A stretch of 64,000 bases of DNA from Streptomyces sp. HUAS CB01 (GTDB lineage Bacteria; Actinomycetota; Actinomycetes; Streptomycetales; Streptomycetaceae): NCBI RefSeq assembly GCF_030406905.1, contig NZ_CP129137.1, forward strand, positions 4,670,001 through 4,734,000. Direction: 5' to 3'. The translations under genes were made by a program, and so were the position numbers. Numbering within the stretch: position 1 is the stretch's first letter; every line of letters starts with the position of its first letter. This document shows positions 47,404 through 57,442 of the stretch, piece by piece. The notes under the pieces are model-generated. The model had not been told where the DNA came from. It ran no database searches and saw nothing but the letters and a program-made list of their open reading frames with translations.

Positions 47404-49110
47404 GTGAGGACAGCGACAATGGGGCCGGCGCAGCGCGACGAGGCCCTGGCCGCGATGGCAGAGCACGAGCTGGACGTACTGGTGGTCGGTGGCGGAGTGG
47501 TCGGAGCGGGGACCGCGCTGGACGCGGTGACGCGCGGGCTGTCCACCGGGATCGTCGAGGCGCGTGACTGGGCGTCGGGCACCTCGAGCAGATCGAGCAA
47601 GCTGGTCCACGGCGGGCTGCGTTATCTGGAGATGCTGGACTTCGCGCTGGTGCGCGAAGCGCTCAAGGAGCGCGGGCTGCTGCTGGAGCGGATCGCCCCG
47701 CATCTCGTCAAGCCCGTGCCCTTCCTCTATCCGCTGCAGCACAAGGGCTGGGAGCGGGTCTACGCCGGAGCGGGAGTCGCGCTGTACGACACGATGTCCG
47801 TGTCCTCGGGCCACGGCCGCGGTCTGCCCGTCCATCGCCATCTCACCCGCAGGCACGCCCTCCAGGTGGCCCCCTGCCTGCGGAGGGACGCCCTGGTCGG
47901 CGCCCTCCAGTACTACGACGCCCAGATGGACGACGCCCGTTATGTGGCGACCCTGGTGCGCACGGCCGCCTCCTACGGCGCGCGCGCCGCCAGCAGGGCA
48001 CCGGTCATCGGCTTCCTGCGCGAGGGGGAGCGGGTCGTCGGCGCCCGGGTGAAGGACATCGAGACCGGCGGGGAGTACGAGATCAGGGCGAAGCAGATCG
48101 TGAACGCCACCGGTGTCTGGACCGACGACACCCAGGCCATGATCGGCGAGCGCGGCCAGTTCCACGTCCGGGCCTCCAAGGGCATCCATCTCGTCGTGCC
48201 CAAGGACCGGATCCACTCGACCAGCGGCATCATCCTGCGCACCGAGAAGTCCGTGCTCTTCGTCATCCCCTGGGGGCGGCACTGGATCCTGGGCACCACG
48301 GACACCGAGTGGGACCTGGACAAGGCGCACCCGGCCGCCTCCAGCGCCGACATCGACTACCTGCTGGCGCACGTGAATTCGGTGCTCGCCGTCCCGCTCA
48401 CCCGTGACGACGTCGAGGGGGTGTTCGCGGGACTGCGCCCGCTGCTCGCCGGGGAGTCGGACGCGACGAGCAAGCTCAGCCGCGAGCACACGGTGGCGCA
48501 CCCGGTGCCGGGTCTGGTCGTCGTCGCCGGCGGCAAGTACACGACGTACCGGGTGATGGCGAAGGACGCCGTGGACGAGGCGGTGCACGGGCTGGACCGC
48601 CGGGTCGCGGAGTGCGTCACGGAGGACGTGCCGCTGCTGGGCGCCGAGGGGTACCGCGCCCTGTGGAACGCCCGGGCGAGGATCGCCGAGAGGACGGGCC
48701 TCCATGTGGCCCGCGTCGAGCACCTGCTGAACCGGTACGGGTCGATGACCGAGGAACTGCTGGAGCTCGTCACGGCCGATCCGGGCCTCGGCCGGCCGCT
48801 GGCCGGAGCGGACGACTACCTGCGGGCCGAAGTCGTCTACGCCGCCTCCCACGAGGGGGCACGGCACCTCGACGACGTGCTCACCCGGCGGACCCGCATC
48901 TCCATCGAGACGTTCGACCGGGGTACGCGGAGCGCGCGGGAGTGTGCCGAGCTGATGGCCCCGGTACTCGGCTGGGACAAGGAGCAGATCGAGAAGGAAG
49001 TCGAGCACTACGAGAAGCGGGTGGAGGCCGAGCGCGAGTCGCAGCTGCAGCCGGACGACCTGACGGCCGACGCGGCGCGGCTGGGCGCCCCCGACATCGT
49101 CCCGATCTAG
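47404..49110 (+). CDS. glpD: Aerobic glycerol-3-phosphate dehydrogenase
   Basis: FAD enzyme that oxidises glycerol-3-phosphate to DHAP at the membrane. 568 residues. GTG 47404 follows GGGAGG. FAD motif LDVLVVGGGVVGAGTALDAVTRG; RSSKLVHGGLRYLEMLDF; FVIPWGRHWILGTTDTEWD; GKYTTYRVMAKDAVDEA; and a C-terminal helical domain. No glpK or glpF is adjacent, so it is the stand-alone glpD. Confidence 0.93.
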   Translation: MRTATMGPAQRDEALAAMAEHELDVLVVGGGVVGAGTALDAVTRGLSTGIVEARDWASGTSSRSSKLVHGGLRYLEMLDFALVREALKERGLLLERIAPHLVKPVPFLYPLQHKGWERVYAGAGVALYDTMSVSSGHGRGLPVHRHLTRRHALQVAPCLRRDALVGALQYYDAQMDDARYVATLVRTAASYGARAASRAPVIGFLREGERVVGARVKDIETGGEYEIRAKQIVNATGVWTDDTQAMIGERGQFHVRASKGIHLVVPKDRIHSTSGIILRTEKSVLFVIPWGRHWILGTTDTEWDLDKAHPAASSADIDYLLAHVNSVLAVPLTRDDVEGVFAGLRPLLAGESDATSKLSREHTVAHPVPGLVVVAGGKYTTYRVMAKDAVDEAVHGLDRRVAECVTEDVPLLGAEGYRALWNARARIAERTGLHVARVEHLLNRYGSMTEELLELVTADPGLGRPLAGADDYLRAEVVYAASHEGARHLDDVLTRRTRISIETFDRGTRSARECAELMAPVLGWDKEQIEKEVEHYEKRVEAERESQLQPDDLTADAARLGAPDIVPI

Positions 49111-49273
49111 GATCCTGCGGAATCCCTTTCTCCGGAGCCTTCCTGACGCTCGGTGGACCCGGGATCTCCACCGGTCCTGGAGTGAGAGAGAATGGGGGCT
49201 CTTCCAGGGCGGGTTACCGCATCGCGCGGGAGCGGCGGGCGCGGGCGAGGATCAGGGATCGCAGAGGGGACGC

Positions 49274-52036
49274 ATGTCGGAGGCGGAGCAGTCGCGGGAC
49301 ACGACACGGGAACCTCTTCGGGACGCACAGCGGGAGGGCGAGCGCCCCACCGGCGCGGACTCCGCGGCGAGTTCGGCCGGGACACCGGCAGGGCGTTCGG
49401 ACGCGGGCCCCGGCTCCCGTGACGGCGGTTCGGGTGGGGCCGCGGACAAGGGCACGGCACGGGACACCGCGCGCGGTGCGTCGGACGACGACGCCCGCCG
49501 GGGCGGCGAGGACGGCGGCGCCGACGCGGTGAACGCGTCCGAGGACGCGGCCGGGGACGCGAAGCCGGCCGCCGGGCGTACCCCGGCCCGGCCCGGCCCC
49601 GTCGGCGCGAACGCGTCCGCGGACGACGGCGGTACGCGTGCGAAGCCGGCGGCGGGGCAGGCGGACCTGATGAAGGACGGTGGGCCACAGAGCACGGACC
49701 GGCGACCGGATTCCGACCAGGCCGCTCCGGCGGCCGCTTCGGGACCCGGGCCGGTGCCGGACCGGGCGGACCCGGCCGAGCGCGGTGCGGCGGATGCCGC
49801 GGGCCGTCGGCCGGCCGGCGCTCCCGCGGACGGTGCCGCGCCGGACGCCGGCCGCGGTGCCGCGCCGGGCGCGAGCAAGGACGCCCGGCCCGATCCGCGG
49901 TTGCCCGGCGCCGGCGACGCCGTGGGCAAGGCAACGCCCGGCGCGGCGAAGGAGTCCGGGGGCCAGGGGGTTTCCGGGCGTGGGGAGGCGAAGGCGGCCA
50001 AGGCCGCGGACGCGGGTTCCGGGTCGGCCGGTCGGTCCGGCGCGGCGAAGGAGTCCGGGGGCCAGGGGGTTTCCGGGCGTGGGGAGGCGGAGGCGGCCAA
50101 GGCCGCGGACGCGGGCCGCGGGCCGTCCGGACGGCCGGGCGACGCGAAGGCCGCGGCGGCCCCGTCGCGACGCGGACAGAGCGCCGAGGGACGGCTGTTG
50201 GCCGGCCGTTACCGGCTCGGAGGCGTGCTCGGGCGCGGTGGCATGGGCACCGTCTGGCGCGCCGACGACGAGACGCTCGGCCGCACCGTCGCCGTGAAGG
50301 AACTGCGCTTCCCGAGCAGCATCGACGAGGACGAGAAGCGCCGGCTCATCACCCGTACCCTGCGCGAGGCGAAGGCCATCGCGCGGATCCGCAACACCGG
50401 CGCCGTCACGGTCTACGACGTCGTCGACGAGGACGACCGCCCGTGGATCGTGATGGAGCTCATCGAGGGCAAGTCCCTCGCCGAGGCCATCCGTGAGGAC
50501 GGTCTTCTGACGCCCCGCCGGGCCGCCGAGGTAGGTCTCGCCGTCCTCGACGTGCTGCGCTCCGCGCACCGGGAGGGCATCCTGCACCGCGATGTGAAGC
50601 CGTCCAACGTGCTCATCTCGTCGGACGGCCGGGTCGTGCTCACCGACTTCGGCATCGCCCAGGTCGAGGGCGACCCCTCGATCACCTCCACCGGCATGCT
50701 CGTCGGCGCGCCGTCGTACATCTCCCCGGAGCGCGCCCGGGGCCACAAGCCGGGTCCGGCCGCCGACCTCTGGTCGCTGGGCGGGCTGCTGTACGCGAGC
50801 GTGGAGGGCTGCCCCCCGTACGACAAGGGCTCCGCCATCGCGACGCTGACCGCCGTGATGACCGAGCCGCTCGATCCCCCGAAGAACGCCGGGCCGCTGG
50901 AGGAGGTCATCTACGGCCTGCTCGCCAAGGACCCGGCGCAGCGGCTCGACGACGCGGGTGCCCGTGCGCTGCTGCGGCAGGTGATCGACACCCCCGAGCG
51001 CCCGGCGCAGCCGGAGCCCTCGCCGGAGGCGACCCGGGTGGTCGCCCTGCCGCCCGTTCCGCCCGAGCCGGCCCTCCCCACCAGGGACCGGGCCAAGGAG
51101 GCCGCCGACGCGGCGGCCGAACGGGTCCGTGGAGCGCTGCGTTCCGTGCGGAACGCGGCGAAGAGCGAGGCCGGGGGCAAGGACGGCGCCCCCAAGCCCT
51201 CGACGGCGCCCGCGGCCATCCGGACCACGCCCGTGCGGGCGCCGCTCACCGACGTGGTGCCGCGGCGCACGCTGGTGGTCATCGCGCTCGTCGCCGCGCT
51301 CGCGGTCCTCACCACCGTGCTCGTCGTCACGCTGGGCGGGGACGGGGACAAGGGCGGGCAGAACAAGCCGAAGAGCGACACCTCCGCAGGGACCACCGCG
51401 GGCGGCGAGGCCAAGGACACCGGCGGCGCCACGGGCGACGGCGGCAGCGGCCGCGACGACCAGGGCAAGGGCGACGGCCAGGCCACGGGCGGCACCGGCA
51501 AGGACACCGGGAGCACGGGCACGGGCGGTGAGCAGCCGTCCGGTGGCAAGGACCCCGGAGCCCCCGCCGGGGGCGCTCTCCCCGCCGGGTACGCGATGGT
51601 GTCGAACGACCAGTTCCGCTTCACCATGGCGATGCCGGCGTCCTTCCGCCGCACCGGCACCGCCGGCCAGAACTCGGGCGCGATCTTCAGCGCGAACGGC
51701 GGCTTCCCGCGTGTCCAGGTCGACTTCACCGACAGCCCCAAGGGCGACGCCGCGGCCGCCTGGAACGCCGCGCGGTTCGCGGTGAGTGGCAGCAGCAGCG
51801 GCTACAAGCACCTCGGGATCAAGGCCGTCGAGTACAAGGGCTATCCGACGGTCGCCGACTGGAGCTTCGAGCGGAACCAGGGCGGCCAGCGGGTGCGGGT
51901 GCTCAACCGCGGTTTCAAGGTCGACGCCCGGCACGGCTACTCGATCATGATCAGCTGCAAGGCGAGCGAGTGGGACGGCGCGGAGTGCAGCACGCTGCGC
52001 AAAACCGCGTTCGCGACGTTCGCCCCGAAGGACTGA
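49274..52036 (+). CDS. Transmembrane serine/threonine protein kinase 1
   Basis: 920 residues. Residues 1-300 are disordered Gly/Ala/Asp/Lys-rich sequence with a duplicated 33-residue unit. Kinase domain about 305-570: GRGGMGTVW, Lys342 in VAVKEL, HRDVKPSN with Asp440, DFG Asp458, APE-type SPERA. A second low-complexity linker, one membrane helix (about 667-688) and a Ser/Gly-rich spacer lead to an extracytoplasmic C-terminal domain of ~140 residues. The long disordered region before the kinase is unusual for this class. First of four tandem kinase-family genes. Confidence 0.9.
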   Translation: MSEAEQSRDTTREPLRDAQREGERPTGADSAASSAGTPAGRSDAGPGSRDGGSGGAADKGTARDTARGASDDDARRGGEDGGADAVNASEDAAGDAKPAAGRTPARPGPVGANASADDGGTRAKPAAGQADLMKDGGPQSTDRRPDSDQAAPAAASGPGPVPDRADPAERGAADAAGRRPAGAPADGAAPDAGRGAAPGASKDARPDPRLPGAGDAVGKATPGAAKESGGQGVSGRGEAKAAKAADAGSGSAGRSGAAKESGGQGVSGRGEAEAAKAADAGRGPSGRPGDAKAAAAPSRRGQSAEGRLLAGRYRLGGVLGRGGMGTVWRADDETLGRTVAVKELRFPSSIDEDEKRRLITRTLREAKAIARIRNTGAVTVYDVVDEDDRPWIVMELIEGKSLAEAIREDGLLTPRRAAEVGLAVLDVLRSAHREGILHRDVKPSNVLISSDGRVVLTDFGIAQVEGDPSITSTGMLVGAPSYISPERARGHKPGPAADLWSLGGLLYASVEGCPPYDKGSAIATLTAVMTEPLDPPKNAGPLEEVIYGLLAKDPAQRLDDAGARALLRQVIDTPERPAQPEPSPEATRVVALPPVPPEPALPTRDRAKEAADAAAERVRGALRSVRNAAKSEAGGKDGAPKPSTAPAAIRTTPVRAPLTDVVPRRTLVVIALVAALAVLTTVLVVTLGGDGDKGGQNKPKSDTSAGTTAGGEAKDTGGATGDGGSGRDDQGKGDGQATGGTGKDTGSTGTGGEQPSGGKDPGAPAGGALPAGYAMVSNDQFRFTMAMPASFRRTGTAGQNSGAIFSANGGFPRVQVDFTDSPKGDAAAAWNAARFAVSGSSSGYKHLGIKAVEYKGYPTVADWSFERNQGGQRVRVLNRGFKVDARHGYSIMISCKASEWDGAECSTLRKTAFATFAPKD
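49942..50115 (+). repeat. 99-base in-frame tandem duplication
   Basis: Two near-identical copies starting at 49942 and 50041, identical over the first ~76 bases except one A/G change. Encodes AAKESGGQGVSGRGEAKA twice in the disordered N terminus of kinase 1. Recent slippage or unequal recombination. Confidence 0.9.
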
Positions 52037-52072
52037 GAGGATCGTCCCCAAGGGCGAGGATCGCCCCCAAGG
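52037..52072 (+). repeat. Short direct repeat between kinase 1 and the pseudokinase
   Basis: GAGGATCGTCCCCAAGG (52037-52053) and GAGGATCGCCCCCAAGG (52056-52072), one mismatch, directly after the kinase-1 stop. Could be a regulator site or decayed duplication. Confidence 0.5.
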
Positions 52073-52309
52073 ACAGGGCAGGCCACGTATCGTGAGAGGT
52101 CGTGGACCGTACGCAGCCGCAAGAGGCCGGTGAGCGACCGGAATTGACGGATTCGTGCGGTCCCCGGGAACGGGGGCGGGCTCTGGCGACCAGGGCCGCG
52201 CACACGACCGACCGCGGCACCGGTTCGAGCACCCCGGGTGGGGAAACCCCCACCGTCGGGGCAGGGGGAGAACCGGGCCGGGAAAGCTGCACGCTGGTGG
52301 GGAGGCGTC

Positions 52310-55300
52310 TTGGACGACTACGCGGGAAGGGTGCTGGCCGACCGCTACCGGCTTCCCCTGCCGCCCTCCGACGAGTACGAACTCGTCGAGACTCGCGCCT
52401 TCGACACCTACAGCGGCCAGGAAGTCCTCGTCCGGCAGGTTCCGTTGCCGGAGGTCGTCGAGGCGGAGGTGGTCGACGACCACGGCGGGGGCGGCGTTCC
52501 CGCCCCGCGCCGGGCTGCGGGGCGCACCACTCGCCGGCCGACCGACCCGGCGGTGCGGCGGGCCGTCGAGGCCGCCCAGGCCGCCGCGCAGATCCCCGAC
52601 CATCCGCGGCTCGACCAGGTCTTCGACGTGTTCGCCGAGGACGGGTCGCTGTGGATAGTGAGCGAACTGGTCGCCGCGAGGCCCCTCGCCGCGCTGCTGG
52701 CGGAGAAGCCGCTGAACCCGTACCGGGCGGCCGAGATCGGCTCGGACGTGCTGACGGCCCTGCGCGCGCTCCACGCGCACGGCTGGACCCACCGGAACAT
52801 CACCGTCCGCACGGTGCTCGTGTGCGACGACGGCCGCGTCGTGCTGACCGGCCTCGCCGCGGGCGCGGCGGAGGAGGCCCTGTGCGGGTACGCACCGGTC
52901 CCGGACCCGGCGGCCGAAGTCGAGGAGGCCGAGCCGGTGGACCCGCCCTACGGCACGGCGTACGCACCGTACGCGCCGCCGTATTCGGCCGGGCCGGCTC
53001 CGCTGAGCACCGGCGGGCAGGAGTCCCGCGAGCCGGGAGCGGCCGCGAGGGACCCCCGCTGGGCGCGGCCTTCCTACGAGCAGATCCCCCCGCCCGCGTC
53101 CCCGCCGGACCAGGCGCCCGGACCCCTCGTCCCCGGCCCCGGTGGCGCGGGCGACCGGTACACCCCTCCCGCCTACGGCTACGGATTCGGCGGCGTCCCG
53201 GGCGATGAGCGCGCGGCGCGTGCCGGCGCCATCGCCGCCTACCGGGCGGGGGCCCGCGCCGCGGCGCGGCTCAGCGAGGAGAGCCGACAGGGACCGGCCG
53301 ACGGCGAGGACGAGCAGGACCGGCCCGGGGACGGCGCCCGCGCGACCGGCGCCGGCGGCCCGGGCGCGAGCCTTCACGGCGGTGCCCGGCGAGCCCTGCC
53401 CGGCAGTGGTGATTCCGGTTCCGCCGGCGGTTCCGGTGGCGGTGGTTGGGGTGCCGAGGGTTCGTTCGGCAGCGGTGGCGCCGGATCGGCGGGCGGCTCC
53501 GGCGGTGCCGGGCGAGCCCTGTCCGGCAGTGGTGATTCCGGTTCCGCCGGCGGTTCCGGTGGCGGTGACTGGAGTACCGCGGAGGAGGAGGAGGGTCCCT
53601 TCGGCACGGGGGACGCCGTCCGGCCGCACGGCCATGCCGAGACCGGTCCCGCGTACGGCGATCCCGCCGGCACCGGCCGCGCGACCGGCGACGACGATCT
53701 GTCCGGTCACGACGACCGGACCCGTGACGACGACCGGACGGGCGGCGAGAGCCGGACCGCCGGGCGCGGTCCCGACGAGCGCGTTCATGGCGACGGCGGT
53801 CACGAGGGCCGCGGTCCCGACGAGCTCGGCGGTCCGGCTGCCCTGCCGCCCGCGGGTCGGGGGACGGACGGCATCGGCCGGCTGCACCACCCGGGCGTAC
53901 GGGACGAGCGGGCCGCACCTGAGGGCTCCGGGGCGGCCCCGGGCACCGTCGCACCCCCGCCCCGCCCCGGAACCGCCCTGCCCGCACCGCGCGCCGGGCT
54001 GCCCGCGCCCCAGTGGTGGTCACGGCCCGCGGACGCCGACGAGGCCGACGACGCCGACGAGCACGACGACCCGGACGACGGACCCCACGGCGGCCCCCGC
54101 CAGGACCCGCCCGGCGGTCCCCGCCGCGTCGAACTCGCCGGTGTCTGGCGCGACGGGCCCGGCCCCGCCTCGGACGGTCCCCTCCCGCTTCCGGCCGGCG
54201 GCGGTGCCGCCCGGTACGGGGGCGGTGCCCGTGACGCCCTGCGTGCCGACGCCCAGCGGGGTACGGACGCGGACGCCGGCGCGCGGCCCGTCCCCGCCGG
54301 CGGACGCTGGGACGAGATCGTCGCCGCCGGGGCGCCCGCTGCGGCCTACCGCGGCCCCACGACGCCCCTCGCGGCCGAGCGCGCCCGGCAGACCCGGATC
54401 GCGGTCGTCGGCGCGGTCACCGAGCGCTGGGCACCCGAGCAGGCGGGCCCGGTCCACGAGAACTGGCAGCTGGCCCCGCCCATCGGCCCGGCCACCGACC
54501 TCTGGGCGTTGGGCGCACTGCTCTACCGCGCGGTGCAGGGCCATGCCCCGTACCCGGAGGAGAACGCGGTCGAGCTGGTCCAGCTCGTCTGCGCCGAGCC
54601 GCCCGCGTTCGCCGAGGAATGCGGTCCGCTGCGTCCGGTCGTGGAGTCGCTGCTGCGTCAGGACCCCACCGAACGGCCGGACTTCGAGGAACTGCGGGGC
54701 TGGTTGCGTTCGCTGGTCCGCTCCGCCCCCGAGCCCGACGCGGGCACCGAGGTGGTGCCGCTGCCCTCCGTCGACGGCACCCGCCTCCCCGTCGTACGGC
54801 GCAGGGGAGAGCTGGTCCGCAGGCGCCGCGGCGGCGCCGAACTCCGGGGCCGGCACCGCCACAGGAAGGTCAGGGAGCCCCGTCCGCCCCGTGAACCCCG
54901 CGGGCGCCGTGACCCCCGCGAGCGCCCGGAGCGCAGCCCTCGCTCGCTGGGCCGGACGCTGCTCTTCCTGATCCTGCTCGTGCTCGCCGCGGCCATCGCC
55001 TACGCCGTGCTGTTCATGCCGAAGGCCGGTCCCGGCTCGGCGCCACGGTCCTCACCGGCGTCGTCCTCGTCCCAGGGTCCGGACCGGCAGGGGGCCCCGG
55101 CCGGAGAGGCCGGCGGCGACCCGTCGCCGGACGGCACGGGTCCGCAGACCTCCGCGCCCGCCGTCGACCTCGCCGACGGCTATGTCGTCCGCGTGGACCC
55201 GGAGGGCTTCCGGATCGGCGTCGACAAGACCTGGCAGCGCAGACCCGTCAACGACAGCGGCCAGGTCCGCTACGTCGGCGGCGACTTCACGCTCATCGTC

Positions 55301-55624
55301 GTCCCCGGCCGGGACACCGTCGCGGCGAACGGCTCCGACCCGATGGCGTACCAGCGTGACAAGGAGCGTGAACTCCAGCCCTTCCGCGACTCCTCCTGGT
55401 CCACCGCCTCCGGGCTGCGCCGGATCGACGTGGGCAAGCAGGCCATGGCGGAAGGCCAGTTCACGTGGCAGGACAGCACCGGACGCGAGGTGTACGTGCG
55501 CAACCTCGCCATGATCGTCGGCGGGGGTTACCACGTACTGCAGGTGATCGGACCCGAGGACCAGCGGGACAAGGTCACCGAGATCTACCAGCAGGCCACG
55601 GCCGCCTACCGCGCGGGGAGTTGA
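52310..55624 (+). CDS. Transmembrane pseudokinase with a large insertion
   Basis: 1104 residues from a TTG at 52310 that follows the strong site GGGGAGG at ideal distance; a GTG at 52238 is the alternative. The N lobe begins GRVLADRYRLPLPP, but the glycine loop is missing, the ATP-binding Lys is Arg42 (VLVRQV), the catalytic Asp is Asn163 (HRNITVRTV), and DFG reads GLA (181-183). After this, ~500 residues of Gly/Ser/Pro/acidic low complexity (about 190-700) split the domain. The C lobe resumes with ENWQLAPPIGPATDLWALGALLYR. Membrane helix about 883-905 (LLFLILLVLAAAIAYAVLF), then a C-terminal domain (VRVDPEGFRIGVDKTWQRRP). No phosphotransfer is expected; probably a scaffold or regulator of neighbours. 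Confidence 0.85.
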   Translation: MDDYAGRVLADRYRLPLPPSDEYELVETRAFDTYSGQEVLVRQVPLPEVVEAEVVDDHGGGGVPAPRRAAGRTTRRPTDPAVRRAVEAAQAAAQIPDHPRLDQVFDVFAEDGSLWIVSELVAARPLAALLAEKPLNPYRAAEIGSDVLTALRALHAHGWTHRNITVRTVLVCDDGRVVLTGLAAGAAEEALCGYAPVPDPAAEVEEAEPVDPPYGTAYAPYAPPYSAGPAPLSTGGQESREPGAAARDPRWARPSYEQIPPPASPPDQAPGPLVPGPGGAGDRYTPPAYGYGFGGVPGDERAARAGAIAAYRAGARAAARLSEESRQGPADGEDEQDRPGDGARATGAGGPGASLHGGARRALPGSGDSGSAGGSGGGGWGAEGSFGSGGAGSAGGSGGAGRALSGSGDSGSAGGSGGGDWSTAEEEEGPFGTGDAVRPHGHAETGPAYGDPAGTGRATGDDDLSGHDDRTRDDDRTGGESRTAGRGPDERVHGDGGHEGRGPDELGGPAALPPAGRGTDGIGRLHHPGVRDERAAPEGSGAAPGTVAPPPRPGTALPAPRAGLPAPQWWSRPADADEADDADEHDDPDDGPHGGPRQDPPGGPRRVELAGVWRDGPGPASDGPLPLPAGGGAARYGGGARDALRADAQRGTDADAGARPVPAGGRWDEIVAAGAPAAAYRGPTTPLAAERARQTRIAVVGAVTERWAPEQAGPVHENWQLAPPIGPATDLWALGALLYRAVQGHAPYPEENAVELVQLVCAEPPAFAEECGPLRPVVESLLRQDPTERPDFEELRGWLRSLVRSAPEPDAGTEVVPLPSVDGTRLPVVRRRGELVRRRRGGAELRGRHRHRKVREPRPPREPRGRRDPRERPERSPRSLGRTLLFLILLVLAAAIAYAVLFMPKAGPGSAPRSSPASSSSQGPDRQGAPAGEAGGDPSPDGTGPQTSAPAVDLADGYVVRVDPEGFRIGVDKTWQRRPVNDSGQVRYVGGDFTLIVVPGRDTVAANGSDPMAYQRDKERELQPFRDSSWSTASGLRRIDVGKQAMAEGQFTWQDSTGREVYVRNLAMIVGGGYHVLQVIGPEDQRDKVTEIYQQATAAYRAGS
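53378..53567 (+). repeat. Imperfect 123-base duplication in the pseudokinase insertion
   Basis: Copies at 53378-53444 and 53501-53567, with only a few differences, each encoding the residues around SGDSGSAGGSGGG. Internal expansion of the low-complexity insertion, in frame (41 codons). Confidence 0.85.
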
Positions 55625-55770
55625 GGCCGGCGGGCCCGACCCGCCGTCCCCTCCGCCCCCGACCGCGCGCCGCAACCGGCACATCACGGTGCGAGTTACT
55701 GAGCCGCCCCAGGTTCCGTGCACGTACCTCCCCTCCGTAACCTGGGAATCCAAGGAACGGGGCGGAACAC

Positions 55771-57372
55771 GTGGAACACGCACAGAGCGCGAGTACGGCA
55801 GCGGGACTTCTCCTGGCCGGCCGGTACCGGCTGACCGAGAGCATCGGCCGCGGAGGCATGGGCAAGGTCTGGCGGGCGCAGGACGAAGTCCTCCACCGGA
55901 CGGTCGCGGTCAAGGAACTCACCGCCGGTCTCTACGTGTCCGAGGCAGACCGCACGGTGCTGCACGCGCGCACCCAGAAGGAGGCCCGCGCGGCCGCCCG
56001 GATCAGCCACCCCAACGTTGTCACCGTCCACGACGTGCTGGAGTACGACGGCCGGCCGTGGATCGTGATGCAGTACGTCGACGGGCCGTCACTCGCCGAC
56101 GCGGCAAAGGAGTCCGGGCGCATCGAGCCGGCCGAGGCCGCCCGTATCGGGCTGCACGTCCTCGGCGCCCTGCGTGCCGCGCACGCCGCCGGCGTGCTGC
56201 ACCGCGACGTCAAGCCCGGCAACGTGCTGCTGGCCTCCGACGGACGGGTCCTCCTCACCGACTTCGGGATCGCCGCGATCGAGGGCGACTCGACCATCAC
56301 CAGGACCGGGGAACTCGTCGGCTCCATCGACTACCTGGCCCCCGAGCGGGTCCGGGGCGGCGATCCCGGGCCGGCCTCCGACCTGTGGTCCCTGGGCGCC
56401 ACCCTCTACACGGCGGTGGAGGGGACGTCGCCCTTCCGGCGCACGTCACCGTTGTCCACGATGCAGGCCGTGGTGACCGAGGAGCATCCGCCCGCCCCGC
56501 ACGCGGCGGCGCTGGAGCCCGTCATCTCCGCTCTGTTGCGCAAGGAGCCCGAGCAGCGGCCACCGGCCGACGAGGCCGAACGGATGCTGCTGGAGGCGAT
56601 GGAGGGGAGGCGGCCCAGAGCGGCGCAGGCGTACGTGCCGACACAGACCGTGGATCCGGAGGAGCGGCGTGCGGCGACCGCGCTGCTCACCGGCCGGACT
56701 GCGGCCCCCGTGACCACCACGCCCGCGCCGAAACGTTCCGGCGGCTGGCGCCGGGCGCTGGTCGTGGCCGTCCTCGCGGCCGTGGTCGGAGGCACCGCCG
56801 GGTTCCTCGCCCTCCGGTACGGGAGCGGCGGCGGGAGCCCCGCCCCCCACGACGCCGGACCCTCCGCCTCGTCCGGCACCACGTCCGGTGCCTCGGGCGC
56901 GGCCGCGAAGCCCGCGGACGGGGAGAAGTGGCAGCGGGTGCGGGACCCGGAGGGCTTCAGCCTGCTCGTACCGGAGGGCTGGACCCGTCAGAAGGACGGC
57001 GACCAGATCGACTACACACCCGACAACGGCCGCCGGCTCATCCGCATCAGCATCGACCCGACGCCCGACTTCGAGAACCCGTACATGCACATGCTCGACG
57101 TCGAGAAGACGGTCAGGAAGCGGCTGCCGAAGTACGAGCGGGTGCGGCTCGACCAGAACACCTTCCGGGACCAGGAGAACTCCGCGCTGTGGGAGTTCAC
57201 CTGGACCGAGACCAAGAACAACGCGGGTGAGCGGCGCGCCATCGACCAGGTCTACTTCGGCGGGGACGGGACCGAGTACGCGCTCTACATGTCGAGTCCG
57301 GCGGAGGAATGGGCGACGACCCGGCAGCGCTTCGACAAAATGGTGCAGAGCTTCCAGCCCTCGGCGGGGTGA
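55771..57372 (+). CDS. Transmembrane serine/threonine protein kinase 3
   Basis: 533 residues, GTG start. Kinase domain about 16-280: GRGGMGKVW, Lys48 in VAVKEL, HRDVKPGN with Asp146, DFG Asp164, APERV. Linker, membrane helix about 329-350 (LVVAVLAAVVGGTAGFLAL), Ser/Gly/Pro spacer, then an extracellular domain (VRDPEGFSLLVPEGWTRQKDG ... KMVQSFQPS) that resembles that of the pseudokinase. All catalytic residues present. Confidence 0.92.
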   Translation: MEHAQSASTAAGLLLAGRYRLTESIGRGGMGKVWRAQDEVLHRTVAVKELTAGLYVSEADRTVLHARTQKEARAAARISHPNVVTVHDVLEYDGRPWIVMQYVDGPSLADAAKESGRIEPAEAARIGLHVLGALRAAHAAGVLHRDVKPGNVLLASDGRVLLTDFGIAAIEGDSTITRTGELVGSIDYLAPERVRGGDPGPASDLWSLGATLYTAVEGTSPFRRTSPLSTMQAVVTEEHPPAPHAAALEPVISALLRKEPEQRPPADEAERMLLEAMEGRRPRAAQAYVPTQTVDPEERRAATALLTGRTAAPVTTTPAPKRSGGWRRALVVAVLAAVVGGTAGFLALRYGSGGGSPAPHDAGPSASSGTTSGASGAAAKPADGEKWQRVRDPEGFSLLVPEGWTRQKDGDQIDYTPDNGRRLIRISIDPTPDFENPYMHMLDVEKTVRKRLPKYERVRLDQNTFRDQENSALWEFTWTETKNNAGERRAIDQVYFGGDGTEYALYMSSPAEEWATTRQRFDKMVQSFQPSAG

Positions 57373-57442
57373 CTCGGTCACGGCTCTGCATCGCTCAACT
57401 CCGCCGGTGGCGACGGCAAACGCTCTTCGCCAGGATATGACC

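Noticed and set aside
52238..52240. GTG as start of the pseudokinase
   Set aside because: No ribosome binding site, and it lies in a small hairpin (GGTGGGG/CCCCACC); TTG 52310 has GGGGAGG at the right distance.
49214..53890. 1558-codon open frame on the minus strand opposite kinase 1 and the pseudokinase
   Set aside because: It is antisense to well-supported kinase genes, has no start signals or recognisable domains, and reflects the scarcity of stop codons at very high GC.
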